Notes under the pieces: generated by a model | The model's input: the letters and a program-made list of their open reading frames with translations, nothing else | Told to the model about the DNA's origin: nothing | Database searches by the model: none | Part shown: piece after piece, positions 44,794 to 53,043 of the stretch | Numbering within the stretch: position 1 is the first letter of the stretch | Layout of the letters: every line of letters starts with the position of its first letter | Position numbers and translations under genes: made by a program | Assembly (NCBI RefSeq): GCF_001766675.1 | Contig: NZ_MJLT01000034.1 | Location: 62,001 to 126,000, forward strand | Source of the DNA: Arthrobacter sp. SW1 | Lineage (GTDB): Bacteria; Actinomycetota; Actinomycetes; Actinomycetales; Micrococcaceae | Length of the DNA stretch: 64,000 bases | Reading direction: 5' to 3'

Positions 44794-45546
44794 ATGGCCA
44801 AGTCCGCCGCCGATAACAGCATTGTCCGTCTTAAGACCGTCCTCGACGTCCTGGCCGAGGGAACCTGGTCCGAAAACAAGTTGAATGCCGGCGAAGTCCT
44901 GGCCGAAGCAGCCTCCCGCGTTCCCTTCAGCGCCCACGAATCCGAGCTCCTCAGCGGCGGCATTCCGCGCGGCCACAAGGCCCTGACCGCGGCCACCGCC
45001 AGGCTGGTCAAGGCCGGCTGGCTGGTGAAGGGCCGCTCCGGCTGGACCATTACGGAAGACGGTCTGCGGGCCACGGTCGCGTTCGCGAAGCCGGAAGCTT
45101 TCGCCACGGCCCTCGCGGAAGGGACCCCGGTGCCGGAGGGCACCCCGCTGCCCGAGGCGCCCAAGAAGAAGCCGGCCGCCAAGCGGGCCCCCGCCAAGAC
45201 GGCTGCCAAGACCCCGGCCAAGGACGCGGCGAAGGAGCCGAAGCTCGAGCAGCCCTCCGCCGTCGCCGTCGCCGGTGACTTCAGCACCCTGCTGGGCGCG
45301 CCGGAGGACTGGGCCCCGCAGTACGACGAAGTCCAGATGAAGTACAACGCCCGCAAGAAGCTGTGGTCCCTCACCGCGGACCTGCCCGCCGGCTTCTACA
45401 CGTACAAAATCGCGCTCAACCGCTCGTGGGATGAGAACTACGGAGCGTTCGGCGTCCGTGACGGTGTCAACCACGAGTTGAAGCACGACGGCGGCAAGGT
45501 CACCTTCACGTACAGCCACGCCACCCGGGACATCGTCGCCGGCTAG
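44794..45546 (+). CDS. winged-helix-like/H1-type tail fused to an X25 module
   Basis: 250 aa, ATG 44794 with agaaggagcc upstream. Residues about 5-95 look helical and wHTH-like (SIVRLKTVLDVLAEGTWSENKLNAGEVLAEAASRVPFS ... KALTAATARLVKAGWLVKGRSGWTITEDGLRATVAF). Residues 118-155 are a Lys/Ala/Pro-rich, histone-H1-like linker (KKKPAAKRAPAKTAAKTPAKDAAK). Residues 160-250 are an X25/pullulanase-associated domain (LPAGFYTYKIALNRSWDENYGAFGVRDG), normally found in secreted starch enzymes. No signal peptide is present, so this protein probably stays in the cytoplasm. Not a catalytic enzyme. Its stop shares CTAG at 45543-45546 with the convergent permease gene. Confidence 0.7.
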   Translation: MAKSAADNSIVRLKTVLDVLAEGTWSENKLNAGEVLAEAASRVPFSAHESELLSGGIPRGHKALTAATARLVKAGWLVKGRSGWTITEDGLRATVAFAKPEAFATALAEGTPVPEGTPLPEAPKKKPAAKRAPAKTAAKTPAKDAAKEPKLEQPSAVAVAGDFSTLLGAPEDWAPQYDEVQMKYNARKKLWSLTADLPAGFYTYKIALNRSWDENYGAFGVRDGVNHELKHDGGKVTFTYSHATRDIVAG

Positions 45547-47336
45547 CTTGGCTGGGTGGCCTGGTGGGCGCTTCCTGCCGGTGCCGAGCGCTTCGTTCCA
45601 GGCCCCACCTGCCGCCGCGCACGCTGCCGCGGCCGCAATCCCGCCAGGGCCACCGCCAGCACCGAGGTCAGCACCAGGGCGGTGGCCGGCGCCAGCGTGG
45701 TCCACGGGGCACGTTCCACGTAGTCGATCCCTTCGGAGAGCAGCAGCCCCCATTCCGGCAGGGGCGGCTGCGCGCCGAGGCCCAGGAAGCCGAGGGCCGC
45801 GAGGGCCAGGGCAACGCCCGGCAGGCGCAGCATTCCGTGGCGCAGGAGCGGAGGAAGCGTCGCGGGCAGCACGTGCCGGAACCAGATTTCCAGGGGCGGC
45901 ACCCCGGCCAGCGGCAGCCACCTGATGTGCGGCATGGCGCGTGCCTCGTCCAGCAGGGCGGCCGCGTGGGTGGTGAGCGGAGGCCAGGTGACCCAGAGGA
46001 CGGCCAGCGCCGCGCCGCCCACGGAGGGACCCAGCAGCGCCGCGATGATGACGCCGGCCAGGATGGGCGGGGTGGCGTTCGCGATTTCGGCAGGTCCCCG
46101 GGACAGTTCGCCCAGGGCGGCCAGCAGCAGCGCGGTGACAATGCCCAGCAGCACGATGCCCAGCGACGGCAACAGGGTGCCCAGCGTGCCGTGCGCTACC
46201 CGTGCCAGCAGGTCGCGCCCGCTGGCATCCGCCCCGAACGGCAAATCACCGCTTGGCGGGGCAAGCCGCGGATGCACGATTGAATACGGATCCCGCGGCA
46301 GGCCCACAGCGAGCAACAGCAGCAGCGCCGCCAGTGCGGTGCCCGCGGTCCAGCGCGCAGCGCGGTCGTCGCCGCGCGGTTCGGGCGGGGCCGGCAGGGT
46401 GCCCGCGGCCAGCGGACCGCCCAGCAACGCCCGGCGCGCAACTCCTGTCAGGAGTCCGAGCACGACGGCGGCCAGCGCCATGAGTAGCACGCCCGCCTGC
46501 AGCGCGGGGAGGTCCTGCGCGTTGGCGGCACCCAGCAGGTACCGGCCCAGGCCCGGGATGGCGAAGACCTGCTCCACCGCCACCGCACCGCCGAGCAGCC
46601 CGATGAACACCAGGCCCAGCTGGTCGACCACCGTGGCGGCCGCGCGGCGCAGCACCCCGGCGAGGATCACCGACGGGCGGGCGCCGGCAAGCCGCCACAC
46701 CTCAACCCAGCGTTCATCCGCAACTCCGGCGACGGCGTCGGCCACCAAACGGCCCAGCAGCCCGCCGGCCGGAATGCCCAGCGCGAGCGAGGGCAGCACC
46801 GCGGTGTGCAGGCCTGACCAGCCGTAGGGCGGCAACCATCGCAGCTGTACGGCCACCACCACCAGGAGTGCGCTCGCCAGGAGGAACTCGGGCAGGGCGG
46901 TCAGGGCCACGCCCACCGGGCCGGAGCCGCGCTGCGGCGCCCCGCGCAGCACCCGCCGGGCGGCGGGAACCACCAGCGCGGACGCCACCATCAGGGCGAC
47001 GACGACGGCGAACACCGTCAGCGTCGCCGAAACCCCCAGCGCCGCCCACACGCCGGGACCGATCGGACCGCCGCTGACCCAGGAGTTTCCGAGGTCGCCG
47101 CGGAAGACGCCGGCCCACCAGCGGAGGGCAGTCGGGAGGGGGCCGCCTTCCAGGCCGAGTTGCGCCCGGATGGCATCCAGTGCCTCGGGCGTGGGTTCGA
47201 GCTCGGCGTACCGGGCACGCAGGATCGATGCAGCGGGGTCCCGCTGGGAGAGCCACGGCAGGGCCCCGGCAACGAACAGCAGCGCCAGGCCGCTCACCAC
47301 GCGGGAGAGCAGGCCCAGGCCGCTACTTCGCAGCAT
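45543..47336 (-). CDS. fused DppB-DppC permease of a peptide/metal ABC importer
   Basis: 597 aa with two binding-protein-dependent permease domains in one chain. The first (about 1-290) is DppB-like (RAQLGLEGGPLPTALRWWAGVFRGDLGNSW and an EAA-type loop RWVEVWRLAGARPSVILAGVL); the second is DppC-like (LLLLAVGLPRDPYSIVHPRLAPPSGDLPFGADASGRDLLARVAHG, loop ARAMPHIRWLPLAGVPPLEIWFRHVLP). About 10 to 12 membrane segments. Usually these are two genes. Overlaps the binding-protein gene by 14 bases. Two ATPases and a binding protein complete the importer. Convergent to the X25 protein with a shared CTAG. Confidence 0.88.
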   Translation of the reverse strand: MLRSSGLGLLSRVVSGLALLFVAGALPWLSQRDPAASILRARYAELEPTPEALDAIRAQLGLEGGPLPTALRWWAGVFRGDLGNSWVSGGPIGPGVWAALGVSATLTVFAVVVALMVASALVVPAARRVLRGAPQRGSGPVGVALTALPEFLLASALLVVVAVQLRWLPPYGWSGLHTAVLPSLALGIPAGGLLGRLVADAVAGVADERWVEVWRLAGARPSVILAGVLRRAAATVVDQLGLVFIGLLGGAVAVEQVFAIPGLGRYLLGAANAQDLPALQAGVLLMALAAVVLGLLTGVARRALLGGPLAAGTLPAPPEPRGDDRAARWTAGTALAALLLLLAVGLPRDPYSIVHPRLAPPSGDLPFGADASGRDLLARVAHGTLGTLLPSLGIVLLGIVTALLLAALGELSRGPAEIANATPPILAGVIIAALLGPSVGGAALAVLWVTWPPLTTHAAALLDEARAMPHIRWLPLAGVPPLEIWFRHVLPATLPPLLRHGMLRLPGVALALAALGFLGLGAQPPLPEWGLLLSEGIDYVERAPWTTLAPATALVLTSVLAVALAGLRPRQRARRQVGPGTKRSAPAGSAHQATQPS

Positions 47337-48855
47337 TGACGCGGGTCTCGCCCGTGACGAGGATGCGTTCGCGCGGATCCCGGGCAGCGTTCTCCACGCC
47401 GGAGGTTTCGCCCTGGATCACGCGTTCGTGCAGCATCGGAATGGCGGCGTCCGTGGCCAGCACGTGGGCTTCGGCCAGCATGGTTGCGCGGCGGCGGGCG
47501 TCACCGGCTTCGGCTTCGGATGCTGCGGCGATGGCCCGGTCCACTTCCGGCGTGCAGAGCTGGGAGATGGAGAAGCCGCCCTTGCAGCTGAAGTCCGAGG
47601 CGAGGTAGGCCACGGGGTCTCCCGAGTCCAGCACGGTGGCACGGGAGAGGATGAAGGCGTCGAACTTGCCGGCCAGGGCGTCCGCCTCGATGAACTGGTA
47701 TTCGCGCACGTCCTGTTGCACCACGAAGCCCGCGGCTTCAAGCTGCTGTTCGAGCATCACGGCCACTTCGGGAAGCTCCGCGCGGTCCGTGAAGGTGCCC
47801 AGCGTGATCTTCACGCCTTTGACCTTGGCCGGCGCCGGGCGCGCGGCGAGGAGCTTGCGGTACTCGGCATCCTCACGGCCGCCTGCCGCCCACGGCAGGG
47901 CCGGGCCCAAAAGCCCCTGCGCGACGTCGGCCCTTCCTTCATAGACGGACTGCACGATCGCCGCCCGGTCCACTGCTTCACGCGCCGCAGCGCGTACCGC
48001 CGGGTCCGCGAAGGGACCGGCCTTGGTGTTCAGGTAGAGGGTGTTGGTGCGCGGCATGGGCACCTCGACGATCAGGTCCTTGTCAATCGAGGCTGCCTGG
48101 CCCGCGGGGATGGCTTCCACGATGTCGGCCTCGCCGGTGCGCAGGGCGGCCGCTCGGGCGGTGCCGTCCGGGACGAACGCGACGTCGACTCCGCCCGCCT
48201 TCGCGGGGGTGCCCCAGTAGCCGTCGAAGCGGTTGAGCGTGGCGCCTACGACGCCGTTCACCTTGACCAGTTCGAAGGGCCCGCTGCCGGTACCCACCGG
48301 GTTGACGGTCTTGCCGGTGTACGCCGCGGTGTCCAGGATGGCCAGCTGCGGGCTGGACAGGCGGTGCGGCAGCAGGGGATCGGGCTTGGCGGTGCTGATC
48401 GCCACCTGGTTTCCTTCGGCGCGGACCTTCATGTCCACGCCGTCCAGGATGCGTGGCAGGGGAGTGGCCTTGATGGCGTGCTGCAGCGAGTTCACCACGG
48501 TGGCGGCACTGAGTTCCTTGCCGTTGTGGAAGCGCACGCCGGAACGGATGGTGAAGTGCCAGGTGGTGCTGTTGCTGCGTTTCCATTCGGTGGCGAGCGC
48601 GGGGACGGCTTCGCCGGCGTCGTTGAGGACCACCAGGGTTTCGGCGGTGGCCCAGCGCGAGAGCTTGAACGCGTCGTCGCTGAGCGGGCTCAGGCCCGAA
48701 CGCGGCGGCTGCAGCATGGCGATGGAGACGCGGTCGTCACCGTTGCCACCCGTGCCTGTGCTTTGCCCTGACGGCGCGAAGCAGCCGCTCAGCAGGAGGG
48801 TTGCGGGGAGTACGGCCAGGGCCAGGGCACGGCGGGTTCTTGTCATGGTTGCCAT
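47323..48855 (-). CDS. peptide/nickel-type ABC substrate-binding lipoprotein
   Basis: 510 aa, ATG 48855 with aaagga 7 bases upstream. Lipobox LLLSGC (Cys25) anchors it to the outer face of the membrane. SBP family 5: AMLQPPRSGLSPLSDDAFKLSRWATAETLVVLNDAGEAVPALATEWKR, TTWHFTIRSGVRFHNGKELSAATVVNSLQHAIK and a C-terminal lobe KVTLGTFTD... Ligand could be a dipeptide, nickel or a metallophore; the Fur/Zur box before the operon favours a metal-related substrate (inference). Confidence 0.9.
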   Translation of the reverse strand: MATMTRTRRALALAVLPATLLLSGCFAPSGQSTGTGGNGDDRVSIAMLQPPRSGLSPLSDDAFKLSRWATAETLVVLNDAGEAVPALATEWKRSNSTTWHFTIRSGVRFHNGKELSAATVVNSLQHAIKATPLPRILDGVDMKVRAEGNQVAISTAKPDPLLPHRLSSPQLAILDTAAYTGKTVNPVGTGSGPFELVKVNGVVGATLNRFDGYWGTPAKAGGVDVAFVPDGTARAAALRTGEADIVEAIPAGQAASIDKDLIVEVPMPRTNTLYLNTKAGPFADPAVRAAAREAVDRAAIVQSVYEGRADVAQGLLGPALPWAAGGREDAEYRKLLAARPAPAKVKGVKITLGTFTDRAELPEVAVMLEQQLEAAGFVVQQDVREYQFIEADALAGKFDAFILSRATVLDSGDPVAYLASDFSCKGGFSISQLCTPEVDRAIAAASEAEAGDARRRATMLAEAHVLATDAAIPMLHERVIQGETSGVENAARDPRERILVTGETRVNAAK

Positions 48856-48932
48856 GGGTGTTTCCTTTCGGGGATGCGAAGCGGAGTGGAAGGGTGCCCG
48901 GCTGGAGAAGGCCGGGCGGACGTTGTGGGTGC

Positions 48933-49631
48933 TTACGCGGCCAGGCCGGAAGCGTCAGCCGGCGCGGTGAGCGTGACGGTCCGGGTGCAGCGCGCGGCAA
49001 ACGCGGGGTCATGAGTCACCAGGAGCAGCGCGATACCGGTGTCCTGCACCAGCGACAGCAGGGATGCGGAGACCGCGGCGGCGGTTGCGGCGTCGAGCGC
49101 GCTGCTGGGTTCATCGGCCACCAAGAGGACGGGCTTGACGGCGAGTGCGCGCGCCAGTGCCGCGCGCTGGGCCTGGCCGCCGGAGAGTTCGCCCGGCCTG
49201 CGGTCCAGGAGCGCCGGGTCCAGGCTGGCGAGTTCGGCGGCACGGCGGATCCGCTCGGCGGGGTTTGCCTCTCCGGTGAGCCTGCGCACGGCCTGTTCGA
49301 TCGAGCGGCGCAGCGTCCTGCGGGGCACGAAGGCCGCGGCCGGATCCTGCGGAACGCCCTGGACGAGGTGCCGGCGGTCCGGCCGCGGCCGGCGCGAGGC
49401 GGTGCACCATTCCGTGCCTTGGACGAGGACCGTGCCCGATGCCGGGTGCCGCAGGCCGAGCGCGATGTCCGCGAGGGTCGATTTGCCGGCTCCGGAGCGC
49501 CCGACGACGGCGACGGATTCGCCCGGCATGACCGCCAGGCTGGTGGGGGACAGCACGGTCCGGGCCCGTTTGCCTTCGCCATGGACGGCCGTGACCCCGG
49601 TGAGTTCGAGGACCGCATGTGAAGCATTCAT
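48933..49631 (-). CDS. ABC importer ATPase, second of the peptide/metal importer
   Basis: 232 aa. Walker A GRSGAGKST, Q-loop region VQGVPQDPAAAFVPRRTLRRSI, signature LSGGQAQRAALARALAV and Walker B VLLVADEPSSALD. Corresponds to DppF. Its ATG at 49631 overlaps the end of the first ATPase gene by 4 bases; a 77-base gap follows to the binding-protein gene. Cytoplasmic energy subunit of the importer. Confidence 0.9.
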   Translation of the reverse strand: MNASHAVLELTGVTAVHGEGKRARTVLSPTSLAVMPGESVAVVGRSGAGKSTLADIALGLRHPASGTVLVQGTEWCTASRRPRPDRRHLVQGVPQDPAAAFVPRRTLRRSIEQAVRRLTGEANPAERIRRAAELASLDPALLDRRPGELSGGQAQRAALARALAVKPVLLVADEPSSALDAATAAAVSASLLSLVQDTGIALLLVTHDPAFAARCTRTVTLTAPADASGLAA

Positions 49632-50296
49632 GCTGACTGGCCCTCCGCCACCCTGATCCGGCGCGTGGCCAGGGCGTCCGCGACCTCCTCATCGTGCGTG
49701 GAGACCACCAGGGTCCGTTCCGCTCCGATCAGTTCGTCCAGCAGCCGCAGGACCAGGTCCCGGGACTCTGGATCCAGGGCGCTGGTGGGCTCGTCGGCCA
49801 GGACCAGGGGAGCGTCGCTCAGGGCTGCGAGCGCGACGGCGGCGCGCTGCGCCTGTCCGCCGGAAAGTTCAGCCGGCCTGCGGTGCTGGAGTCCGGCGTC
49901 GGGCAGCCCCGCGGCGGCCAGGACCTCTGTGACGCGGGCCGCGCTGGCGTCCGTGACCCGGCGCAGCTGGCGGCCCAGCGGGATCAGCGGGTGCAGGGCG
50001 TCGAGCCCGCGCTGCGGCACGAATCCGACCCTCGCGAAAGACGCGCTGCGCCGGCCTTCGAAGGCCAGGCCCGGCGCCCAGCGCCCGGCCAGGCTCGCCA
50101 GCAGGAGGGACTTGCCGCTGCCGGACGGGCCCGTGACAACCACGCGCTCGCCGGGCATCACCGTCAGCTCGGCTACCGACAACAGGACGGTGCCGTCGGC
50201 TTTGCGGACCCGTGCGTCCTGGAGCGAGACGAGGGGTGCGGACGCCGTTCGGCCTGTCGCCGGGCAGGGAGGAAGGACGGCACCGCTCTTTTTCAT
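49628..50296 (-). CDS. ABC importer ATPase, first of the peptide/metal importer
   Basis: 222 aa when started at ATG 50296 (MKKSGAVLPPCPA); an upstream ATG at 50314 (MIMIIIM) would overlap the Fur/Zur box and is less likely, though not excluded. Walker A GPSGSGKSL, signature LSGGQAQRAAVALAALS, Walker B PLVLADEPTSALDPES. DppD-like. First gene of the five-protein importer operon, whose expression is expected to depend on metal status through the box at 50296-50313. Confidence 0.88.
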   Translation of the reverse strand: MKKSGAVLPPCPATGRTASAPLVSLQDARVRKADGTVLLSVAELTVMPGERVVVTGPSGSGKSLLLASLAGRWAPGLAFEGRRSASFARVGFVPQRGLDALHPLIPLGRQLRRVTDASAARVTEVLAAAGLPDAGLQHRRPAELSGGQAQRAAVALAALSDAPLVLADEPTSALDPESRDLVLRLLDELIGAERTLVVSTHDEEVADALATRRIRVAEGQSA

Positions 50297-50313
50297 GATA
50301 ATAATCATTATCA
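50296..50313 (-). promoter_or_regulatory. Fur/Zur-type box at the importer operon start
   Basis: TGATAATAATCATTATCA is a 7-4-7 palindrome, and 50299-50313 (TAATAATCATTATCA) fits the 7-1-7 Fur-family consensus TGATAATNATTATCA with one mismatch. It overlaps the start of the first ATPase gene. An outer inverted repeat, ggcaccgct (50279-50287) / agcggtgcc (50317-50325), encloses it. Fur, Zur or Nur cannot be distinguished from the box. Confidence 0.7.
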
Positions 50314-50344
50314 ATAAGCGGTGCCGCTGCCAAATGTTGCGGCC

Positions 50345-51979
50345 TTACGCAGTCTCCTCCAGCCCGCGCAGCTGCCGCAGGCGGCCGTCCTTCCCGAGTT
50401 CGAGCACGGTATCGATGCCCAGCCGCTCAAGGAACGCGAAGTCATGGCTGACGATCAGCACCGCGCCGCGGTAGGCGTCCAGGGCCTCTGCCAGCTGCCC
50501 GACGCTGGAGATGTCCAGGTTGTTCGTCGGCTCGTCCAGCACCAGCAACTGTGCGGGCGGGTCCGCCAGCAGCAGTTTCGCCAGGCTCACCCGGAAACGC
50601 TCGCCGCCGGACAGCGTGCCCACCGGCCGGTCCGCGGCGGGCCCGCGCAGCAGCAGCCTGGCCAGCCGGTTGCGGATGGTTCCCGACGGCGTCGACGGCG
50701 CTACGGCCTGCACGTTCTCCATGGCGCTCGCGGCGTCGTCGAGCCCGTCCAGCCGCTGCGGCAGGTAGCCGACGCGGCCGGTGAGCAGCACTCCGCCGGG
50801 ACCGCTGGGAGGTGAGCCGACGGCGGTGCCCGTTTCCGGCGTCGGGCTGCCGGACAGCAGCCGGGCAAGCAGGGTGGACTTGCCGGAGCCGTTCGGGCCC
50901 ACCAGCGCCACGCGTTCGGGGCCTTGGATGACGAAGGTCCGTCCATCGGACTGCAGTTCCGCGATCCGCTTGCCGCGCGGCACCTGCGGGTCCGGCAGCT
51001 CGAGGCTGATGTGCTGTTCGTCCCGGACCTTCGCGTCTGCGGCGTCGACGGCGGCCTGAGCAGCGGCGATCTTGCTGTCGAGGGTGCCGCGCAGGTTCCC
51101 GGCCGCCACCTGGGCGTTGCTGGCCCGGTTTCCGGCGAGGATCCGCGGAATGCCGCCGTCCTTCTGGGTTTTCTTCGCGGTCCGTTCCCGCCGGGCGAGC
51201 TTGGTTTCGGCTTCGACGCGCTGCTTCTTTTCGACCTTGAGTGCCTGCTGGGCGGACTGTGCCGCCTGGACCGCCGCGGCCTGCTCCTGTTCCCGGTAGG
51301 CCTTCCATTCGCTGTAGGGGCCGCCGAAGGTTTCCAGCTCACCGGCGTGCAGCTCGGTGGTGGCGTCCATGTGCTCCAGGAGTTCGAGGTCGTGGCTGAC
51401 CACCACTAGCGTGCCGGGCCAGTTGTCCACCATCCGGGTCAGCTGGCGGCGGGTGGGGCGGTCCAGGTTGTTGGTGGGCTCGTCCAGGAGGGTGATGGGA
51501 GTGCGCCGCAGGTGCAGCCCGGTGACGGCGATGAGCATGGCTTCCCCGCCCGAGACCTCGGCCACGCGCCGGTGCAGGTCCGCGGCCGAGAAGCCGATCT
51601 GTTGCAGTTCCTCGTCGGCCCGGGATTCGATGTCCCAGTTGTCGCCGATCGCGTCGAAATGATCCTCGCCGACGTCCCCGGATTCGATGGCCCGCAGGGC
51701 GTCGAGGATGTGCCCGATGCCGAGCAGCTCCGCCACGGTGGTATCGCCCCGCAGGGTGAGGTTCTGCGGCAGGTACCCCACCTCGCCGCTGCGCTCAACC
51801 CGGCCGCCGCTTGGTTCCAGCAGTCCGGCAATGACCTTGAGCAGGGTGGACTTGCCGCTGCCGTTGCGGCCCACCAGGCCCGTGCGCCCGGGGGTGAAGC
51901 TGCCGTTGAGCCCGGAGAGGGCCGGGGTTCCGTCCGGCCAGGAGAAGCTGAGGTTGTGAAGGGAGATCGCTGATTTCAT
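50345..51979 (-). CDS. ABC-F family ATPase (translation/antibiotic-protection type)
   Basis: 544 aa from ATG 51979; an earlier in-frame ATG at 52018 (MCANAALRTKDHS) is possible. Two ABC domains with no membrane part: Walker A GRNGSGKST and GPNGSGKST, signatures SGGEAML and LSGGERFRVSLAKLLL, Walker B LLDEPTNNLD and LVLDEPTNNLD (both with catalytic Glu). The linker is a Lys/Arg-rich coiled-coil (VEKKQRVEAETKLARRERTAKK). ABC-F proteins act on ribosomes; some protect against macrolide, lincosamide or pleuromutilin antibiotics, others are translation factors (EttA, Uup). The unusually long leader suggests ribosome-mediated attenuation. Resistance is inferred, not shown. Confidence 0.9.
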   Translation of the reverse strand: MKSAISLHNLSFSWPDGTPALSGLNGSFTPGRTGLVGRNGSGKSTLLKVIAGLLEPSGGRVERSGEVGYLPQNLTLRGDTTVAELLGIGHILDALRAIESGDVGEDHFDAIGDNWDIESRADEELQQIGFSAADLHRRVAEVSGGEAMLIAVTGLHLRRTPITLLDEPTNNLDRPTRRQLTRMVDNWPGTLVVVSHDLELLEHMDATTELHAGELETFGGPYSEWKAYREQEQAAAVQAAQSAQQALKVEKKQRVEAETKLARRERTAKKTQKDGGIPRILAGNRASNAQVAAGNLRGTLDSKIAAAQAAVDAADAKVRDEQHISLELPDPQVPRGKRIAELQSDGRTFVIQGPERVALVGPNGSGKSTLLARLLSGSPTPETGTAVGSPPSGPGGVLLTGRVGYLPQRLDGLDDAASAMENVQAVAPSTPSGTIRNRLARLLLRGPAADRPVGTLSGGERFRVSLAKLLLADPPAQLLVLDEPTNNLDISSVGQLAEALDAYRGAVLIVSHDFAFLERLGIDTVLELGKDGRLRQLRGLEETA

Positions 51980-52300
51980 GGAGTGGTCTTTCGTCCGGAG
52001 CGCCGCGTTTGCGCACATCCCGGGGCGGGCCCGGGCAGGGGAGGGCGGCGTTGATCGCTTGATGGTGTGAATCAGGGGCGCGGAATTCCGGGACGTGCCA
52101 GGCAGATGCCGTGGCGCGAAATCACGAAAACGGGGAGCGGCGCATGCCGATGAGCTGGAAAGGGACCCGGCGATGCTCGCAGCGGGTGCTCAGGTACTCG
52201 GGCGATGGCCACCGGAATTCCGGCGGCTAGATTCTGTCGACCTCAATCTCCATGCGGACGAGGCTACCACACGGGGTACGTGGGCCGGCCCGAAAGAGGT
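51980..52300 (-). promoter_or_regulatory. long leader of the ABC-F gene with tiny upstream ORF
   Basis: About 320 bases without a normal gene. On the minus strand a TAGCCT, usable as a -10 box, sits 7 bases before an 8-codon ORF (ATG at 52253, stop at 52227-52229; MEIEVDRI), which would make that ORF nearly leaderless. It is followed by about 250 bases with several GC-rich palindromes (for example ccaccggaattccggcgg) before the ABC-F start. This is the layout of a leader peptide with an attenuator, as known for ABC-F and erm resistance genes. Function not proved. Confidence 0.4.
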
Positions 52301-52330
52301 GTGCAGGGCCCGCTGGATGGGGCCCTGCAC
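52301..52330 (-). terminator. hairpin after the 51-aa protein
   Basis: gtgcagggccc (52301-52311) pairs with gggccctgcac (52320-52330), an 11-bp stem. It lies 9 bases after the stop of the small gene and is followed on the minus strand by acctcttt. Confidence 0.7.
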
Positions 52331-52339
52331 GGTGTTTAC

Positions 52340-52495
52340 CTATTCCTCGCCTTCGATGCGGCGGTTCCACCGGCGCTTGCGTCCGATCTTGCGGTTGACG
52401 GCCCACGGAGAGCGACGGGCCTTGCCCTGTCCTTTCCACTGATGGGGCTTGCAAAGTCCGCAGCCCTTATTGCGGCGGTGAGGTGAATGTGCCAT
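52340..52495 (-). CDS. small basic actinobacterial protein, 51 aa
   Basis: Start at 52495 with aaggaag upstream, MAHSPHRRNKGCGLCKPHQW then KGQGKARRSPWAVNRKIGRKRRWNRRIEGEE. Very basic, with Cys-x-x-Cys and His residues that could bind zinc. The MAHSPHRRNKxCGLCKPH opening is conserved in actinobacterial small proteins of unknown function; it resembles a small ribosome- or nucleic-acid-associated protein. Followed by a clear terminator. Confidence 0.8.
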   Translation of the reverse strand: MAHSPHRRNKGCGLCKPHQWKGQGKARRSPWAVNRKIGRKRRWNRRIEGEE

Positions 52496-52611
52496 GGCAG
52501 CTTCCTTCTCCGGAACAACACCCGCCCGGATGGGCGGGATAGCTCAGGAGGAAGCATGTGAATCATGGAGGCAGCGTAGCGGTGAGGCCGGACATTTTTC
52601 GAGGCCGGCTC

Positions 52612-53043
52612 TTACCGCACCCGTTCCCAGTCCTCCACCGGGCCGTCCACCACGAAGAACAGCGGGTGCGGTGCCGGTTCCGTTTCGGACCAGCGCACGG
52701 CGTCCTCGGGGCTGCGGCGCTGCAGCTTGGCGCCGAGGTGCTGCCATTCGTAGTCGAGCTGGCCTTGCGTGACCGGGATGCGCCGGCTGAACGCGCCGGG
52801 TTCGATGATCCTGCCGGCGTCGAAGTTGTAGCCGCGCGCAGCCGCCTCCGCGGCCACTCCGCTGAGATAGGAGCCGACGGCGGCCAGCGGCTCCGCATCC
52901 GCACGGAACCTCACGAGCTGTGGGTGGTTTTGGTAGCCCTTGGTGCGGCCGGCGAGCACCGCCTGCGCGAGGAGGGTTTCGCGCCAGCAGGCGACGAGCC
53001 CGGCCCGGTCCAGCTGGCGCGGATGCAGGGACCAGATCCTCAT
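52612..53043 (-). CDS. pyrimidine-dimer DNA glycosylase/endonuclease V family
   Basis: 143 aa. MRIWSLHPRQLDRAGLVACWRETLLAQAVLAGRTKGYQNHPQLVRFR and YNFDAGRI, QGQLDYEWQHLGAKLQRRSPE match the Pyr_excise family. T4 endonuclease V-type enzymes act on UV photoproducts; members of this bacterial branch may differ in chemistry. ATGA overlap with the sigma-factor gene upstream places it in that operon. A second, more distant-looking protein of possibly related type is at 40017. Confidence 0.82.
   Translation of the reverse strand: MRIWSLHPRQLDRAGLVACWRETLLAQAVLAGRTKGYQNHPQLVRFRADAEPLAAVGSYLSGVAAEAAARGYNFDAGRIIEPGAFSRRIPVTQGQLDYEWQHLGAKLQRRSPEDAVRWSETEPAPHPLFFVVDGPVEDWERVR

Noticed and set aside
50279..50325. 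Hairpin ggcaccgct / agcggtgcc as an ABC-F terminator
   Set aside because: The arms are only 9 bp with a 29-base loop that contains the Fur/Zur box, so a terminator role is doubtful. It is noted as flanking the box only.
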